From NCBI GenBank assembly GCA_947650285.1, contig CANTFL010001366.1, forward strand, positions 1 to 64,000: a stretch of DNA of 64,000 nucleotides. Direction: 5' to 3'. The notes under the pieces are model-generated. The model had not been told where the DNA came from. It saw only the letters and a list, made by a program, of their open reading frames with translations, and ran no database searches. Shown one piece after another: positions 13,101-28,100 of this stretch; position 1 is the stretch's first letter; each line of letters begins with the position of its first letter. Both the position numbers and the translations under genes were made by a program. Source of the DNA: Hyaloperonospora brassicae (taxonomy: Eukaryota; Oomycota; Peronosporomycetes; Peronosporales; Peronosporaceae).

Positions 13101-16100
13101 TCCGGAATAGCACGGAAGGTCGAAGCTTGGGCTGGAGCTGGGGCATAACCACCGTTCATGCCACGCCTATCGTCAGCTGGGGCGCCAAAACCATCTGCAG
13201 CAGGAGCTCCGAAACCAGAAGCGGATGGCGTCGCACCGAAAGATGCGTCCGGAATAGCACGGAAGGTCGAAGCTTGGGCTGGAGCTGGGGCATAACCACC
13301 GTTCATGCCAAACCTATCGTCAGCCGGGGCGCCAAAACCGCCTGCATCAGGAGCTCCGAAACCAGAAGCGGATGGCGTCGCATCAATCATGCGTCCGGAA
13401 TAGCACGGAAGGTCGAAGCTTGGGCTGGAGCTGGGGCATAACCACCGTTCATGCCACGCCTATCGTCAGCTGGGGCGCCAAAACCATCTGCAGCAGGATC
13501 TCCGAAACCAGAAGCGGATGGCGTCGCACCGAAAGATGCGTCCGGAATAGAACGGAAGGTCGAAGCTTGGGCAAGGGCTGGAGCATAACCACCGTTCAGG
13601 CCAAACCTATCGTCAGCCGGGGCGCCAAAACCGCCTGCATCAGGAGCTCCGAAACCAGAAGCGGATAACGTCGCACCGAAAGATGCGTCCTGAATAGCAC
13701 GGAAGGTCGAAGCTTGGGCTGGAGCTGGGGCATAACCACCGTTCATGCCACGCCTATCGTCAGCCGGGGCGCCAAATCCGCCTGCATCAGGAGCTCCGAA
13801 ACCAAAAGCGGATGGCGTCGCACCGAAAGATGCGTCCGGAATAGCACGGAAGGTCAAAGCTTGGGCTGGGGCTGGGGCATAACCACCGTTCATGCCACGC
13901 CTATCGTCAGCCGGGGCGCCAAAACCATCTGCATCAGGAGCTCCGAAACCAGAAGCGGATGGCGTCGCACCGAAAGATGCGTCCGGAATAGCACGGAAGG
14001 TCGAAGCTTGGGCTGGAGCTGGGGCATAACCACCGTTCGTGCCAAACCTATCGTCAGCCGGGGCGCCAAAACCGCCTGCATCAGGAGCTCCGAAACCAGA
14101 AGCGGATGGCGTCGCACCGAAAGATGCGTCCGGAATAGCACGGAAGGTCGAAGCTTGGGCTGGAGCTGGGGCATAACCACCGTTCATGCCAAACCTATCG
14201 TCAGCCGGGGCGCCAAAACCGCCTGCATCAGGAGCTCCGAAACCAGAAGCGGATGGCGTCGCACCAAATGATGCGTCCTGAACAGCACGGAAGGTCGAAG
14301 CTTGGGCTGGGGCTGGGGAATAACAACCGTTCGTGCCAAACATATCGTCAGCCGGGGCGCCAAAACCATCTGCAGCAGGATCTCCGAAACCAGAAGCGGA
14401 TAACGTCGCACCGAAAGATGCGTCCGGAATAGCACGGAAGGTCGAAGCTTGGGCTGGAGCTGGGGCATAACCACCGTTCATGCCACGCCTATCGTCAGCT
14501 GGGGCGCCAAAACCATCTGCAGCAGGATCTCCGAAACCAGAAGCGGATGGCGTCGCACCGAAAGATGCGTCCGGAATAGCACGGAAGGTCGAAGCTTGGG
14601 CTGGAGCTGGGGCATAACCACCGTTCATGCCAAACCTATCGTCAGCCGGGGCGCCAAAACCATCTGCATCAGGAGCTCCGAAACCAGAAGCGGATGGCGT
14701 CGCATCAATCATGCGTCCGGAATAGCACGGAAGGTCGAAGCTTGGGCTGGAGCTGGGGCATAACCACCGTTCATGCCACGCCTATCGTCAGCTGGGGCGC
14801 CAAAACCGCCTGCAGCAGGAGCTCCGAAACCAGAAGCGGATGGCGTCGCACCGAAAGATGCGTCCGGAATAGCACGGAAGGTCGAAGCTTGGGCTGGAGC
14901 TGGGGCATAACCACCGTTCATGCCACGCCTATCGTCAGCCGGGGCGCCAAAACCATCTGCAGCAGGAGCTCCGAAACCAGAAGCGGATGGCGTCGCATCA
15001 ATCATGCGTCCGGAATAGCACGGAAGGTCGAAGCTTGGGCTGGGAGGCTGGGGCATAACCACCGTTCATGCCACGCCTATCGTCAGCTGGGGCGCCAAAA
15101 CCGCCTGCAGCAGGAGCTCCGAAACCAGAAGCGGATGGCGTCGCACCGAAAGATGCGTCCGGAATAGCACGGAAGGTCGAAGCTTGGGCTAGGGCTGGGG
15201 CATAACCACCGTTCATGCCACGCCTATCGTCAGCTGGGGCGCCAAAACCGCCTGCATCAGGAGCTCCGAAACCAGAAGCGGATGGCGTCGCACCGAAAGA
15301 TGCGTCCTGAATAGCACGGAAGGTCGAAGCTTGGGCTAAGCTGGGGCATAACCACCGTTCGTGCCAAACCTATCGTCAGCCGGGGCGCCAAAACCGCCTG
15401 CATCAGGAGCTCCGAAACCAGAAGCGGATGGCGTCGCACCGAAAGATGCGTCCGGAATAGCACGGAAGGTCGAAGCTTGGGCTGGGGCTGGGGCATAACC
15501 ACCGTTCATGCCACGCCTATCGTCAGCTGGGGCGCATAAACCGCCTGCAGCAGGAGCTCCGACTCCAGAAGCGGATGGCGTCGCATCAATCATGCGTCCG
15601 GAATAGCACGGAAGGTCGAAGCTTGGGCTGGGGCTGGGGCATAACCACCGTTCATGCCAAACCTATCGTCAGCCGGGGCGCCAAAACCATCTGCATCAGG
15701 AGCTCCGAAACCAGAAGCGGATGGCGTCGCACCGAAAGATGCGTCCGGAATAGCACGGAAGGTCGAAGCTTGGGCTGGAGCTGGGGCATAACCACCGTTC
15801 ATGCCACGCCTATCGTCAGCTGGGGCGCCAAAACCGCCTGCAGCAGGAGCTCCGAAACCAGAAGCGGATGGCGTCGCACCGAAAGATGCGTCCGGAATAG
15901 CACGGAAGGTCGAAGCTTGGGCTGGAGCTGGGGCATAACCACCGTTCATGCCACGCCTATCGTCAGCCGGGGCGCCAAAACCATCTGCAGCTGGAGCTCC
16001 GAAACCAGAAGCGGATGGCGTCGCACCGAAAGATGCGTCCGGAATAGCACGGAAGGTCGAAGCTTGGGCTGGGACTGAGGCTGGGGCATAACCACCGTTC

Positions 16101-19100
16101 ATGCCACGCCTATCGTCAGCTGGGGCGCCAAAACCGCCTGCATCAGGAGCTCCGAAACCAGAAGCGGATGGCGTCGCACCAAATGATGCGTCCTGAACAG
16201 CACGGAAGGACGAAGCTTTGGCTGGGGCTGGGGAATAACAACCGTTCGTGCCAAACATATCGTCAGCCGGGGCGCCAAAACCATCTGCATCAGGAGCTCC
16301 GAAACCAGAAGCGGATAACGTCGCACCGAAAGATGCGTCCGGAATAGCACGGAAGGTCGAAGCTTGGGCTGGAGCTGGGGCATAACCACCGTTCATGCCA
16401 CGCCTATCGTCAGCTGGGGCGCCAAAACCATCTGCAGCAGGATCTCCGAAACCAGAAGCGGATGGCGTCGCACCGAAAGATGCGTCCGGAATAGCACGGA
16501 AGGTCGAAGCTTGGGCTGGAGCTGGGGCATAACCACCGTTCATGCCAAACCTATCGTCAGCCGGGGCGCCAAAACCATCTGCATCAGGAGCTCCGAAACC
16601 AGAAGCAGATGGCGTCGCATCAATCATGCGTCCGGAATAGCACGGAAGGTCGAAGCTTGGGCTGGAGCTGGGGCATAACCACCGTTCATGCCACGCCTAT
16701 CGTCAGCTGGGGCGTCAAACCGCCTGCATCAGGAGCTCCGTAACCAGAAGCGGATGGCGTCGCATCAATCATGCGTCCGGAATAGCACGAAAGGTCGAAG
16801 CTTGGGCTAGGGCTGGGGCATAACCACCGTTCATGCCACGCCTATCGTCAGCCGGGGCGCCAAAACCATCTGCAGCAGGATCTCCGAAACCAGAAGCGGA
16901 TGGCGTCGCACCGAAAGATGCGTCCGGAATAGCGCGGAAGGTCGAAGCTTGGGCTAGGGCTGGGGCATAACCACCGTTCATGCCACGCCTATCGTCAGCT
17001 GGGGCGCCAAAACCGCCTGCAGCAGGAGCTCCGAAACCAGAAGCGGATGGCGTCGCACCGAAAGATGCGTCCTGAATAGCACGGAAGGTCGAAGCTTGGG
17101 CTAAGGCATAACCACCGTTCGTGCCAAACCTATCGTCAGCCGGGGCGCCAAAACCGCCTGCATCAGGAGCTCCGAAACCAGAAGCGGATGGCGTCGCATC
17201 AATCATGCGTCCGGAATAGCACGGAAGGTCGAAGCTTGGGCTAGGGCTGGGGCATAACCACCGTTCATGCCACGCCTATCGTCAGCCGGGGCGCCAAAAC
17301 CGCCTGCATCAGGAGCTCCGAAACCAGAAGCGGATGGCGTCGCACCGAAAGATGCGTCCGGAATAGCACGGAAGGTCGAAGCTTGGGCTGGAGCTGGGGC
17401 ATAACCACCGTTCGTGCCAAACCTATCGTCAGCCGGGGCGCCAAAACCGCCTGCAGCCGGAGCTCCGACTCCAGAAGCGGATGGCGTCGCACCGAAGGCT
17501 GCGTCCGGAATAGCACGGAAGGTCGAAGCTTGGGATAGGGCTGGGGCATAACCACCGTTCATGCCACGCCTATCGTCAGCTGGGGCGCCAAAACCGCCTG
17601 CATCAGGAGCTCCGAAACCTGAAGCGGATGGCGTCGCACCGAAAGATGCGTCCTGAATAGCACGGAAGGTCGAAGCTTGGGCTAAGGCATAACCACCGTT
17701 CGTGCCAAACCTATCGTCAGCCGGGGCGCCAAAACCGCCTGCATCAGGAGCTCCGAAACCAGAAGCGGATGGCGTCGCATCAATCATGCGTCCGGAATAG
17801 CACGGAAGGTCGAAGCTTGGGCTGGAGCTGGGGCATAACCACCGTTCATGCCACGCCTATCGTCAGCCGGGGCGCCAAAACCGCCTGCATCAGGAGCTCC
17901 GAAACCAGAAGCGGATGGCGTCGCACCGAAAGATGCGTCCGGAATAGCACGGAAGGTCGAAGCTTGGGCTGGAGCTGGGGCATAACCACCGTTCGTGCCA
18001 AACCTATCGTCAGCCGGGGCGCCAAAACCGCCTGCAGCCGGAGCTCCGACTCCAGAAGCGGATGGCGTCGCACCGAAGGCTGCGTCCGGAATAGCACGGA
18101 AGGTCGAAGCTTGGGCTAGGGCTGGGGCATAACCACCGTTCATGCCACGCCTATCGTCAGCTGGGGCGCCAAAACCGCCTGCATCAGGAGCTCCGAAACC
18201 TGAAGCGGATGGCGTCGCACCGAAAGATGCGTCCGGAATAGCACGGAAGGTCGAAGCTTGGGCTGGAGCTGGGGCATAACCACCGTTCGTGCCACGCCTA
18301 TCGTCAGCCGGGGCGCCAAAACCGCCTGCAGCCGGAGCTCCGACTCCAGAAGCGAATGGCGTCGCACCGAAGGCTGCGTCCGGAATAGCACGGAAGGTCG
18401 AAGCTTGGGCTGGAGCTGGGGCACAACCACCGTTCATGCCACGCCTATCGTCAGCTGGGGCGCCAAAACCATCTGCAGCAGGAGCTCCGAAACCAGAAGC
18501 GGATGGCGTCGCACCGAAAGATGCGTCCGGAATAGCACGGAAGGTCGAAGCTTGGGCTGGAGCTGGGGCATAACCACCGTTCATGCCACGCCTATCGTCA
18601 GCTGGGGCGCCAAAACCATCTGCAGCAGGAGCTCCGAAACCAGAAGCGGATGGCGTCGCACCGAAAGATGCGTCCGGAATAGCACGGAAGGTCGAAGCTT
18701 GGGCTGGGGCTGGGGCATAACCACCGTTCATGCCAAACCTATCGTCAGCCGGGGCGCCAAAACCGCCTGCATCAGGAGCTCCGAAACCAGAAGCGGATGG
18801 CGTCGCACCGAAAGATGCGTCCGGAATAGCACGGAAGGTCGAAGCTTGGGCTGGAGCTGGGGCATAACCACCGTTCATGCCACGCCTATCGTCAGCCGGG
18901 GCGCCAAAACCGCCTGCATCAGGAGCTCCGAAACCAGAAGCGGATGGCGTCGCACCGAAAGATGCGTCCGGAATAGCACGGAAGGTCGAAGCTTGGGCTG
19001 GAGCTGGGGCATAACCACCGTTCATGCCACGCCTATCGTCAGCCGGGGCGCCAAAACCATCTGCAGCAGGAGCTCCGAAACCAGAAGCGGATGGCGTCGC

Positions 19101-22100
19101 ATCAATCATGCGTCCGGAATAGCACGGAAGGTCGAAGCTTGGGCTGGAGCTGGGGCATAACCACCGTTCATGCCACGCCTATCGTCAGCTGGGGCGCCAA
19201 AACCATCTGCAGCAGGATCTCCGAAACCAGAAGCGGATGGCGTCGCACCGAAAGATGCGTCCGGAATAGAACGGAAGGTCGAAGCTTGGGCTGGGGCTGA
19301 GCATAACCACCGTTCGGGCCAAACCTATCGTCAGCCGGGGCGCCAAAACCGCCTGCATCAGGAGCTCCGAAACCAGAAGCGGATAACGTCGCACCGAAAG
19401 ATGCGTCCTGAATAGCACGGAAGGTCGAAGCTTGGGCTGGAGCTGGGGCATAACCACCGTTCATGCCACGCCTATCGTCAGCCGGGGCGCCAAAACCGCC
19501 TGCATCAGGAGCTCCGAAACCAGAAGCGGATGGCGTCGCACCGAAAGATGCGTCCGGAATAGCACGGAAGGTCAAAGCTTGGGCTGGAGCTGGGGCATAA
19601 CCACCGTTCATGCCACGCCTATCGTCAGCCGGGGCGCCAAAACCATCTGCAGCAGGAGCTCCGACTTCAGAAGCGGATGGCGTCGCATCAATCATGCGTC
19701 CGGAATAGCACGGAAGGTCGAAGCTTGGGCTGGAGCTGGGGCATAACCACCGTTCATGCCACGCCTATCGTCAGCTGGGGCGCCAAAAACATCTGCAGCA
19801 GGATCTCCGAAACCAGAAGCGGATGGCGTCGCACCGAAAGATGCGTCCGGAATAGAACGGAAGGTCGAAGCTTGGGCTGGGGCTGAGCATAACCACCGTT
19901 CGGGCCAAACCTATCGTCAGCCGGGGCGCCAAAACCGCCTGCATCAGGAGCTCCGAAACCAGAAGCGGATAACGTCGCACCGAAAGATGCGTCCTGAATA
20001 GCACGGAAGGTCGAAGCTTGGGCTGGAGCTGGGGCATAACCACCGTTCATGCCACGCCTATCGTCAGCCGGGGCGCCAAAACCGCCTGCATCAGGAGCTC
20101 CGAAACCAGAAGCGGATGGCGTCGCACCGAAAGATGCGTCCGGAATAGCACGGAAGGTCAAAGCTTGGGCTGGAGCTGGGGCATAACCACCGTTCATGCC
20201 ACGCCTATCGTCAGCCGGGGCGCCAAAACCATCTGCAGCAGGAGCTCCGACTTCAGAAGCGGATGGCGTCGCATCAATCATGCGTCCGGAATAGCACGGA
20301 AGGTCGAAGCTTGGGCTGGAGCTGGGGCATAACCACCGTTCATGCCACGCCTATCGTCAGCTGGGGCGCCAAAACCATCTGCAGCAGGATCTCCGAAACC
20401 AGAAGCGGATGGCGTCGCACCGAAAGATGCGTCCGGAATAGCACGGAAGGTCGAAGCTTGGGCAAGGGCTGAGGCATAACCACCGTTCGGGCCAAACCTA
20501 TCGTCAGCCGGGGCGCCAAAACCGCCTGCATCAGGAGCTCCGAAACCAGAAGCGGATAACGTCGCACCGAAAGATGCGTCCTGAATAGCACGGAAGGTCG
20601 AAGCTTGGGCTGGAGCTGGGGCATAACCACCGTTCATGCCACGCCTATCGTCAGCCGGGGCGCCAAATCCGCCTGCATCAGGAGCTCCGAAACCAGAAGC
20701 GGATGACGTCGCACCGAAAGATGCGTCCGGAATAGCACGGAAGGTCAAAGCTTGGGCTGGGGCTGGGGCATAACCACCGTTCGTGCCAAACCTATCGTCA
20801 GCTGGGGCGCCAAAACCGCCTGCATCAGGAGCTCCGAAACCAGAAGCGGATGGCGTCGCACCGAAAGATGCGTCCGGAATAGCACGGAAGGTCGAAGCTT
20901 GGGCTAAGGCATAACCACCGTTCATGCCACGCCTATCGTCAGCTGGGGCGCCAAAACCGCCTGCATCAGGAGCTCCGAAACCAGAAGCGGATGGCGTCGC
21001 ACCGAAAGATGCGTCCTGAATAGCACGGAAGGTCGAAGCTTGGGCTGGAGCTGGGGCATAACCACCGTTCGTGCCACGCCTATCGTCAGCTGGGGCGCCA
21101 AAACCATCTGCAGCAGGATCTCCGAAACCAGAAGCGGATGGCGTCGCACCGAAAGATGCGTCCTGAACAGCACGGAAGGACGAAGCTTTGGCTGGGGCTG
21201 GGGCATAACAACCGTTCGTGCCAAACCTATCGTCAGCCGGGGCGCCAAAACCATCTGCATCAGGAGCTCCGACTCCAGAAGCGGATAACGTCGCATCAAT
21301 CATGCGTCCGGAATAGCACGGAAGGTCGAAGCTTGGGCTGAGGCTGGGGCATAACCACCGTTCATGCCACGCCTATCGTCAGCCGGGGCGCCAAAACCAT
21401 CTTCAGCAGGAGCTCCGAAACCAGAAGCGGATGGCGTCGCACCGAAAGATGCGTCCGGAATAGCACGGAAGGTCGAAGCTTGGGCTGGAGCTGGGGCATA
21501 ACCACCGTTCATGCCAAACCTATCGTCAGCCGGGGCGCCAAAACCATCTGCATCAGGAGCTCCGAAACCAGAAGCGGATGGCGTCGCATACATCATGCGT
21601 CCGGAATAGCACGGAAGGTCGAAGCTTGGGCTGGAGCTGGGGCATAACCACCGTTCATGCCACGCCTATCGTCAGCTGGGGCGCCAAAACCGCCTGCAGC
21701 AGGAGCTCCGAAACCAGAAGCGGATGGAGTCGCACCGAAAGATGCGTCCGGAATAGCACGGAAGGTCGAAGCTTGGGCTGGGCTGGGGCATAACCACCGT
21801 TCATGCCACGCCTATCGTCAGCCGGGGCGCCAAAACCGTCTTCAGCAGGAGCTCCGAAACTAGAAGCGGATGGCGTCGCACCGAAAGATGCGTCCTGAAT
21901 AGCACGGAAGGTCGAAGCTTGGGCTTGGGCTGGGGCATAACCACCTTTCGTGCCAAACCTATCGTCAGCCGGGGCGCCAAAACCATCTGCAGCTGGAGCT
22001 CCGAAACCAGAAGCGGATGGCGTCGCACCGAAAGATGCGTCCGGAATAGCACGGAAGGTCGAAGCTTGGGCTGAGGCTGGGGCATAACCACCGTTCATGC

Positions 22101-25100
22101 CACGCCTATCGTCAGCTGGGGCGCCAAAACCGCCTGCAGCAGGAGCTCCGAAACCAGAAGCGGATGGCGTCGCACCGAAAGATGCGTCCTGAATAGCACG
22201 GAAGGTCGAAGCTTGGGCTTGGGCTGGCGCATAACCACCGTTCATGCCAAACCTATCGTCAGCCGGGGCGCCAAAACCGCCTGCATCAGGAGCTCCGAAA
22301 CCAGAAGCGGATGGCGTCGCACCGAAAGATGCGTCCGGAATAGCACGGAAGGTCGAAGCTTGGGCTGGGACTGAGGCTGGGGCATAACCACCGTTCATGC
22401 CACGCCTATCGTCAGCCGGGGCGCCAAAACCGCCTGCAGCAGGAGCTCCGACTCCAGAAGCGGATGGCGTCGCATCAATCATGCGTCCGGAATAGCACGG
22501 AAGGTCGAAGGTTGGGCTGGAGCTGGGGCATAACCACCGTTCATGCCACGCCTATCGTCAGCTGGGGCGCCAAACCGCCTGCATCAGGAGCTTCCGAAAC
22601 CAGAAGCGGATGGCGTCGCACCGAAAGATGCGTCCTGAGTAGCACGGAAGGTCGAAGGTTGGGCTGGAGCTGGGGCATAACCACCGTTCATGCCACGCCT
22701 ATCGTCAGCTGGGGCGCCAAAACCGCCTGCAGCAGGAGCTCCGAAACCAGAAGCGGATGGCGTCGCACCGAAAGATGCGTCCGGAATAGCACGGAAGGTC
22801 GAAGCTTGGGCTGGAGCTGGGGCATAACCACCGTTCATGCCACGCCTATCGTCAGCCGGGGCGCCAAAACCATCTTCAGCAGGAGCTCCGAAACCAGAAG
22901 CGGATGGCGTCGCACCGAAAGATGCGTCCGGAATAGCACGGAAGGTCGAAGCTTGGGCTGGAGCTGGGGCATAACCACCGTTCGTGCCAAACCTATCGTC
23001 AGCCGGGGCGCCAAAACCGCCTGCATCAGAAGCTCCGAAACCAGAAGCGGATAACGTCGCACCGAAAGATGCGTCCGGAATAGCACGGAAGGTCGAAGCT
23101 TGGGCTAGGGCTGGGGCATAACCACCGTTCATGCCAAACCTATCGTCAGCTGGGGCGCCAAAACCGCCTGCATCAGGAGCTCCGAAACCAGAAGCGGATG
23201 GCGTCGCACCGAAAGATGCGTCCGGAATAGCACGGAAGGTCGAAGCTTGGGCTGGAGCTGGGGCATAACCACCGTTCATGCCAAACCTATCGTCAGCCGG
23301 GGCGCCAAAACCGCCTGCATCAGGAGCTCCGAAACCTGAAGCGGATGGCGTCGCACCGAAAGATGCGTCCGGAATAGCACGGAAGGTCGAAGCTTGGGAT
23401 GGAGCTGGGGCATAACCACCGTTCATGCCACGCCTATCGTCAGCTGGGGCGTCAAAACCGCCTGCATCAGGAGCTCCGAAACCAGAAGCGGATAACGTCG
23501 CACCGAAAGATGCGTCCTGAATAGCACGGAAGGTCGAAGCTTGGGCTAGGGCTGGAGCATAACCACCGTTCGTGCCAAACCTATCGTCAGCTGGGACGCC
23601 AAAACCGCCTGCAGCAGGAGCTCCGAAACCAGAAGCGGATGGCGTCGCACCGAAAGATGCGTCCGGAATAGCACGGAAGGTCGAAGCTTGGGCTTGGGCT
23701 GGCGCATAACCACCGTTCGTGCCAAACCTATCGTCAGCCGGGACGCCAAAACCGCCTGCAGCAGGAGCTCCGACTCCAGAAGCGGATGGCGTCGCACCGA
23801 AAGATGCGTCCGGAATAGCACGGAAGGTCGAAGCTTGGGCTGAGGCTGGGGCATAACCACCGTTCGTGCCAAACCTATCGTCAGCTAGGGCGCCAGAACC
23901 ATCTGCATTAGGAGCTCCGAAACCAGAAGCGGATGGAGTCGCACCGAAAGATGCGTCCGGAATAGCACGGAAGGTCGAAGCTTGGGCTGAGGCTGGGGCA
24001 TAACCACCGTTCATGCCACGCCTATCGTCAGCTGGGGTGCCAAAACCGCCTGCCTCAGGAGCTCCGAAACCAGAAGCGGATGGCGTCGCACCGAAAGATG
24101 CGTCCGGAATAGCACGGAAGGTCGAAGCTTGGGCTAGGGCTGGGGCATAACCACCGTTCATGCCACGCCTATCGTCAGCTGGGGCGCCAAAACCATCTGC
24201 AGCAGGAGCTCCGAAACCAGAAGCGGATGGAGTCGCACCGAAAGATGCGTCCGGAATAGCACGGAAGGTCGAAGCTTGGGCTGAGGCTGGGGCATAACCA
24301 CCGTTCATGCCACGCCTATCGTCAGCTGGGGCGCCAAAACCGCCTGCAGCAGGAGCTCCGAAACCAGAAGCGGATGGCGTCGCACCGAAAGATGCGTCCT
24401 GAATTGCACGGAAGGTCGAAGCTTGGGCTGGAGCTGGGGCATAACCACCGTTCATGCCACGCCTATCGTCAGCTGGGGCGCCAAAACCGCCTGCAGCAGG
24501 AGCTCCGAAACCTGAAGCGGATGGCGTCGCACCGAAAGATGCGTCCGGAATAGCACGGAAGGTCGAAGCTTGGGATAGGGCTGGGGCATAACCACCGTTC
24601 ATGCCACGCCTATCGTCAGCTGGGGCGCCAAAACCGCCTGCAGCAGGAGCTCCGAAACCAGAAGCGGATGGCGTCGCACCGAAAGATGCGTCCGGAATAG
24701 CACGGAAGGTCGAAGCTTGGGCTGGAGCTGGGGCATAACCACCGTTCATGCCACGCCTATCGTCAGCTGGGGCGCCAAAACCGCCTGCATCAGGAGCTCC
24801 GAAACCAGAAGCGGATGGCGTCGCACCGAAAGATGCGTCCGGAATAGCACGGAAGGTCGAAGCTTGGGCTAGGGCTGGGGCATAACCACCGTTCATGCCA
24901 AACCTATCGTCAGCTGGGGCGCCAAAACCGCCTGCATCAGGAGCTCCGAAACCAGAAGCGGATGGCGTCGCACCGAAAGATGCGTCCGGAATAGCACGGA
25001 AGGTCGAAGCTTGGGCTGGGGCTGGGGCATAACCACCGTTCATGCCAAACCTATCGTCAGCTGGGGCGCCAAAACCGCCTGCATCAGGAGCTCCGAAACC

Positions 25101-28100
25101 AGAAGCGGATGGCGTCGCACCGAAAGATGCGTCCGGAATAGCACGGAAGGTCGAAGCTTGGGCTGGAGCTGGGGCATAACCACCGTTCATGCCAAACCTA
25201 TCGTCAGCCGGGGCGCCAAAACCGCCTGCATCAGGAGCTCCGAAACCAGAAGCGGATGGCGTCGCACCGAAAGATGCGTCCGGAATAGCACGGAAGGTCG
25301 AAGCTTGGGCTGGAGCTGGGGCATAACCACCGTTCATGCCACGCCTATCGTCAGCTGGGGCGCCAAAACCGCCTGCATCAGGAGCTCCGAAACCAGAAGC
25401 GGATGGCGTCGCACCGAAAGATGCGTCCGGAATAGCACGGAAGGTCGAAGCTTGGGCTGGGGCTGGGGCATAACCACCGTTCATGCCACGCCTATCGTCA
25501 GCTGGGGCGCCAAAACCGCCTGCAGCAGGAGCTCCGAAACCAGAAGCGGATGGCGTCGCACCGAAAGATGCGTCCGGAATAGCACGGAAGGTCGAAGCTT
25601 GGGCTGGGGCTGGGGCATAACCACCGTTCATGCCAAACCTATCGTCAGCCGGGGCGCCAAAACCGCCTGCAGCAGGAGCTCCGACACCAGAAGCGGATGG
25701 CGTCGCACCGAAAGATGCGTCCGGAATAGCACGGAAGGTCGAAGCTTGGGCTGGGGCTGGGGCATAACCACCGTTCATGCCAAACCTATCGTCAGCGGGG
25801 CGCCAAAACCATCTGCATCAGGAGCTCCGAAACCAGAAGCGGATGGCGTCGCACCGAAAGATGCGTCCGGAATAGCACGGAAGGTCGAAGCTTGGGCTGA
25901 GGCTGGGGCATAACCACCGTTCATGCCACGCCTATCGTCAGCTGGGGCGCCAAAACCGCCTGCAGCAGGAGCTCCGAAACCAGAAGCGGATGGCGTCGCA
26001 CCGAAAGATGCGTCCGGAATAGCACGGAAGGTCGAAGCTTGGGCTAGGGCTGGGGCATAACCACCGTTCATGCCACGCCTATCGTCAGCTGGGGCGCCAA
26101 AACCATCTGCAGCAGGAGCTCCGAAACCAGAAGCGGATGGCGTCGCACCGAAAGATGCGTCCGGAATAGCACGGAAGGTCGAAGCTTGGGCTGAGGCTGG
26201 GGCATAACCACCGTTCATGCCACGCCTATCGTCAGCTGGGGCGCCAAAACCGCCTGCAGCAGGAGCTCCGAAACCAGAAGCGGATGGCGTCGCACCGAAA
26301 GATGCGTCCTGAATTGCACGGAAGGTCGAAGCTTGGGCTGGAGCTGGGGCATAACCACCGTTCATGCCACGCCTATCGTCAGCTGGGGCGCCAAAACCGC
26401 CTGCAGCAGGAGCTCCGAAACCTGAAGCGGATGGCGTCGCACCGAAAGATGCGTCCGGAATAGCACGGAAGGTCGAAGCTTGGGCTGGAGCTGGGGCATA
26501 ACCACCGTTCATGCCACGCCTATCGTCAGCTGGGGCGCCAAAACCGCCTGCAGCAGGAGCTCCGAAACCAGAAGCGGATGGCGTCGCACCGAAAGATGCG
26601 TCCTGAATAGCACGGAAGGTCGAAGCTTGGGCTGGAGCTGGGGCATAACCACCGTTCATGCCACGCCTATCGTCAGCTGGGGCGCCAAAACCGCCTGCAT
26701 CAGGAGCTCCGAAACCAGAAGCGGATGGCGTCGCACCGAAAGATGCGTCCGGAATAGCACGGAAGGTCGAAGCTTGGGATAGGGCTGGGGCATAACCACC
26801 GTTCATGCCACGCCTATCGTCAGCTGGGGCGCCAAAACCATCTGCAGCAGGAGCTCCGAAACCAGAAGCGGATGGCGTCGCACCGAAAGATGCGTCCGAA
26901 ATAGCACGGAAGGTCGAAGCTTGGGCTGGGGCTTGGGCTGGGCATAACCACCGTTCATGCCACGCCTATCGTCAGCCGGGGCGCCAAAACCGCCTGCATC
27001 AGGAGCTCCGAAACCAGAAGCGGATGGCGTCGCACCGAAAGATGCGTCCGGAATAGCACGGAAGGTCGAAGCTTGGGCTGGAGCTGGGGCATAACCACCG
27101 TTCGTGCCAAACCTATCGTCAGCTGGGGCGCCAAAACCGCCTGCAGCAGGAGCTCCGAAACCAGAAGCGGATGGCGTCGCACCGAAAGATGCGTCCTGAA
27201 TAGCACGGAAGGTCGAAGCTTGGGCTGGGGCTGGGGCATAACCACCGTTCGTGCCAAACCTATCGTCAGCCGGGGCGCCAAAACCATCTGCAGCAGGAGC
27301 TCCGAAACCAGAAGCGGATGGCGTCGCACCGAAAGATGCGTCCGGAATAGCACGGAAGGTCGAAGCTTGGGCTGAGGCTGGGGCATAACCACCGTTCATG
27401 CCAAACCTATCGTCAGCTGGGGCGCCAAAACCGCCTGCAGCAGGAGCTCCGAAACCAGAAGCGGATGGCGTCGCACCGAAAGATGCGTCCGGAATAGCAC
27501 GGAAGGTCGAAGCTTGGGCTGGAGCTGGGGCATAACCACCGTTCATGCCAAACCTATCGTCAGCTGGGGCGCCAAAACCGCCTGCATCAGGAGCTCCGAA
27601 ACCAGAAGCGGATGGCGTCGCACCGAAAGATGCGTCCGGAATAGCACGGAAGGTCGAAGCTTGGGCTGGAGCTGGGGCATAACCACCGTTCATGCCACGC
27701 CTATCGTCAGCTGGGGCGCCAAAACCGCCTGCAGCAGGAGCTCCGAAACCAGAAGCGGATGGCGTCGCACCGAAAGATGCGTCCGGAATAGCACGGAAGG
27801 TCGAAGCTTGGGCTGGGGCTGGGGCATAACCACCGTTCATGCCACGCCTATCGTCAGCCGGGGCGCCAAAACCGCCTGCATCAGGAGCTCCGAAACCAGA
27901 AGCGGATGGCGTCGCACCGAAAGATGCGTCCGGAATAGCACGGAAGGTCGAAGCTTGGGCTGGGGCTGGGGCATAACCACCGTTCATGCCACGCCTATCG
28001 TCAGCTGGGGCGCCAAAACCATCTGCATCAGGAGCTCCGAAACCAGAAGCGGATGGCGTCGCACCGAAAGATGCGTCCGGAATAGCACGGAAGGTCGAAG

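Noticed and set aside
12197..13441. Long plus-strand frames across the array (up to ~414 codons, containing GWSWGITTVHA)
   Set aside because: The unit is 147 bp, a multiple of three, so any frame without a stop in one unit stays open for many. The minus frame has the nucleoporin start, domain order, FG motifs and tail, so plus-strand frames are shadows.
1366..22480. Each small FG ORF (for example 2439-2729) as a separate gene
   Set aside because: They are arbitrary pieces of one array bounded by the 1-bp-short variant or by indels; none has its own promoter region or unique sequence.
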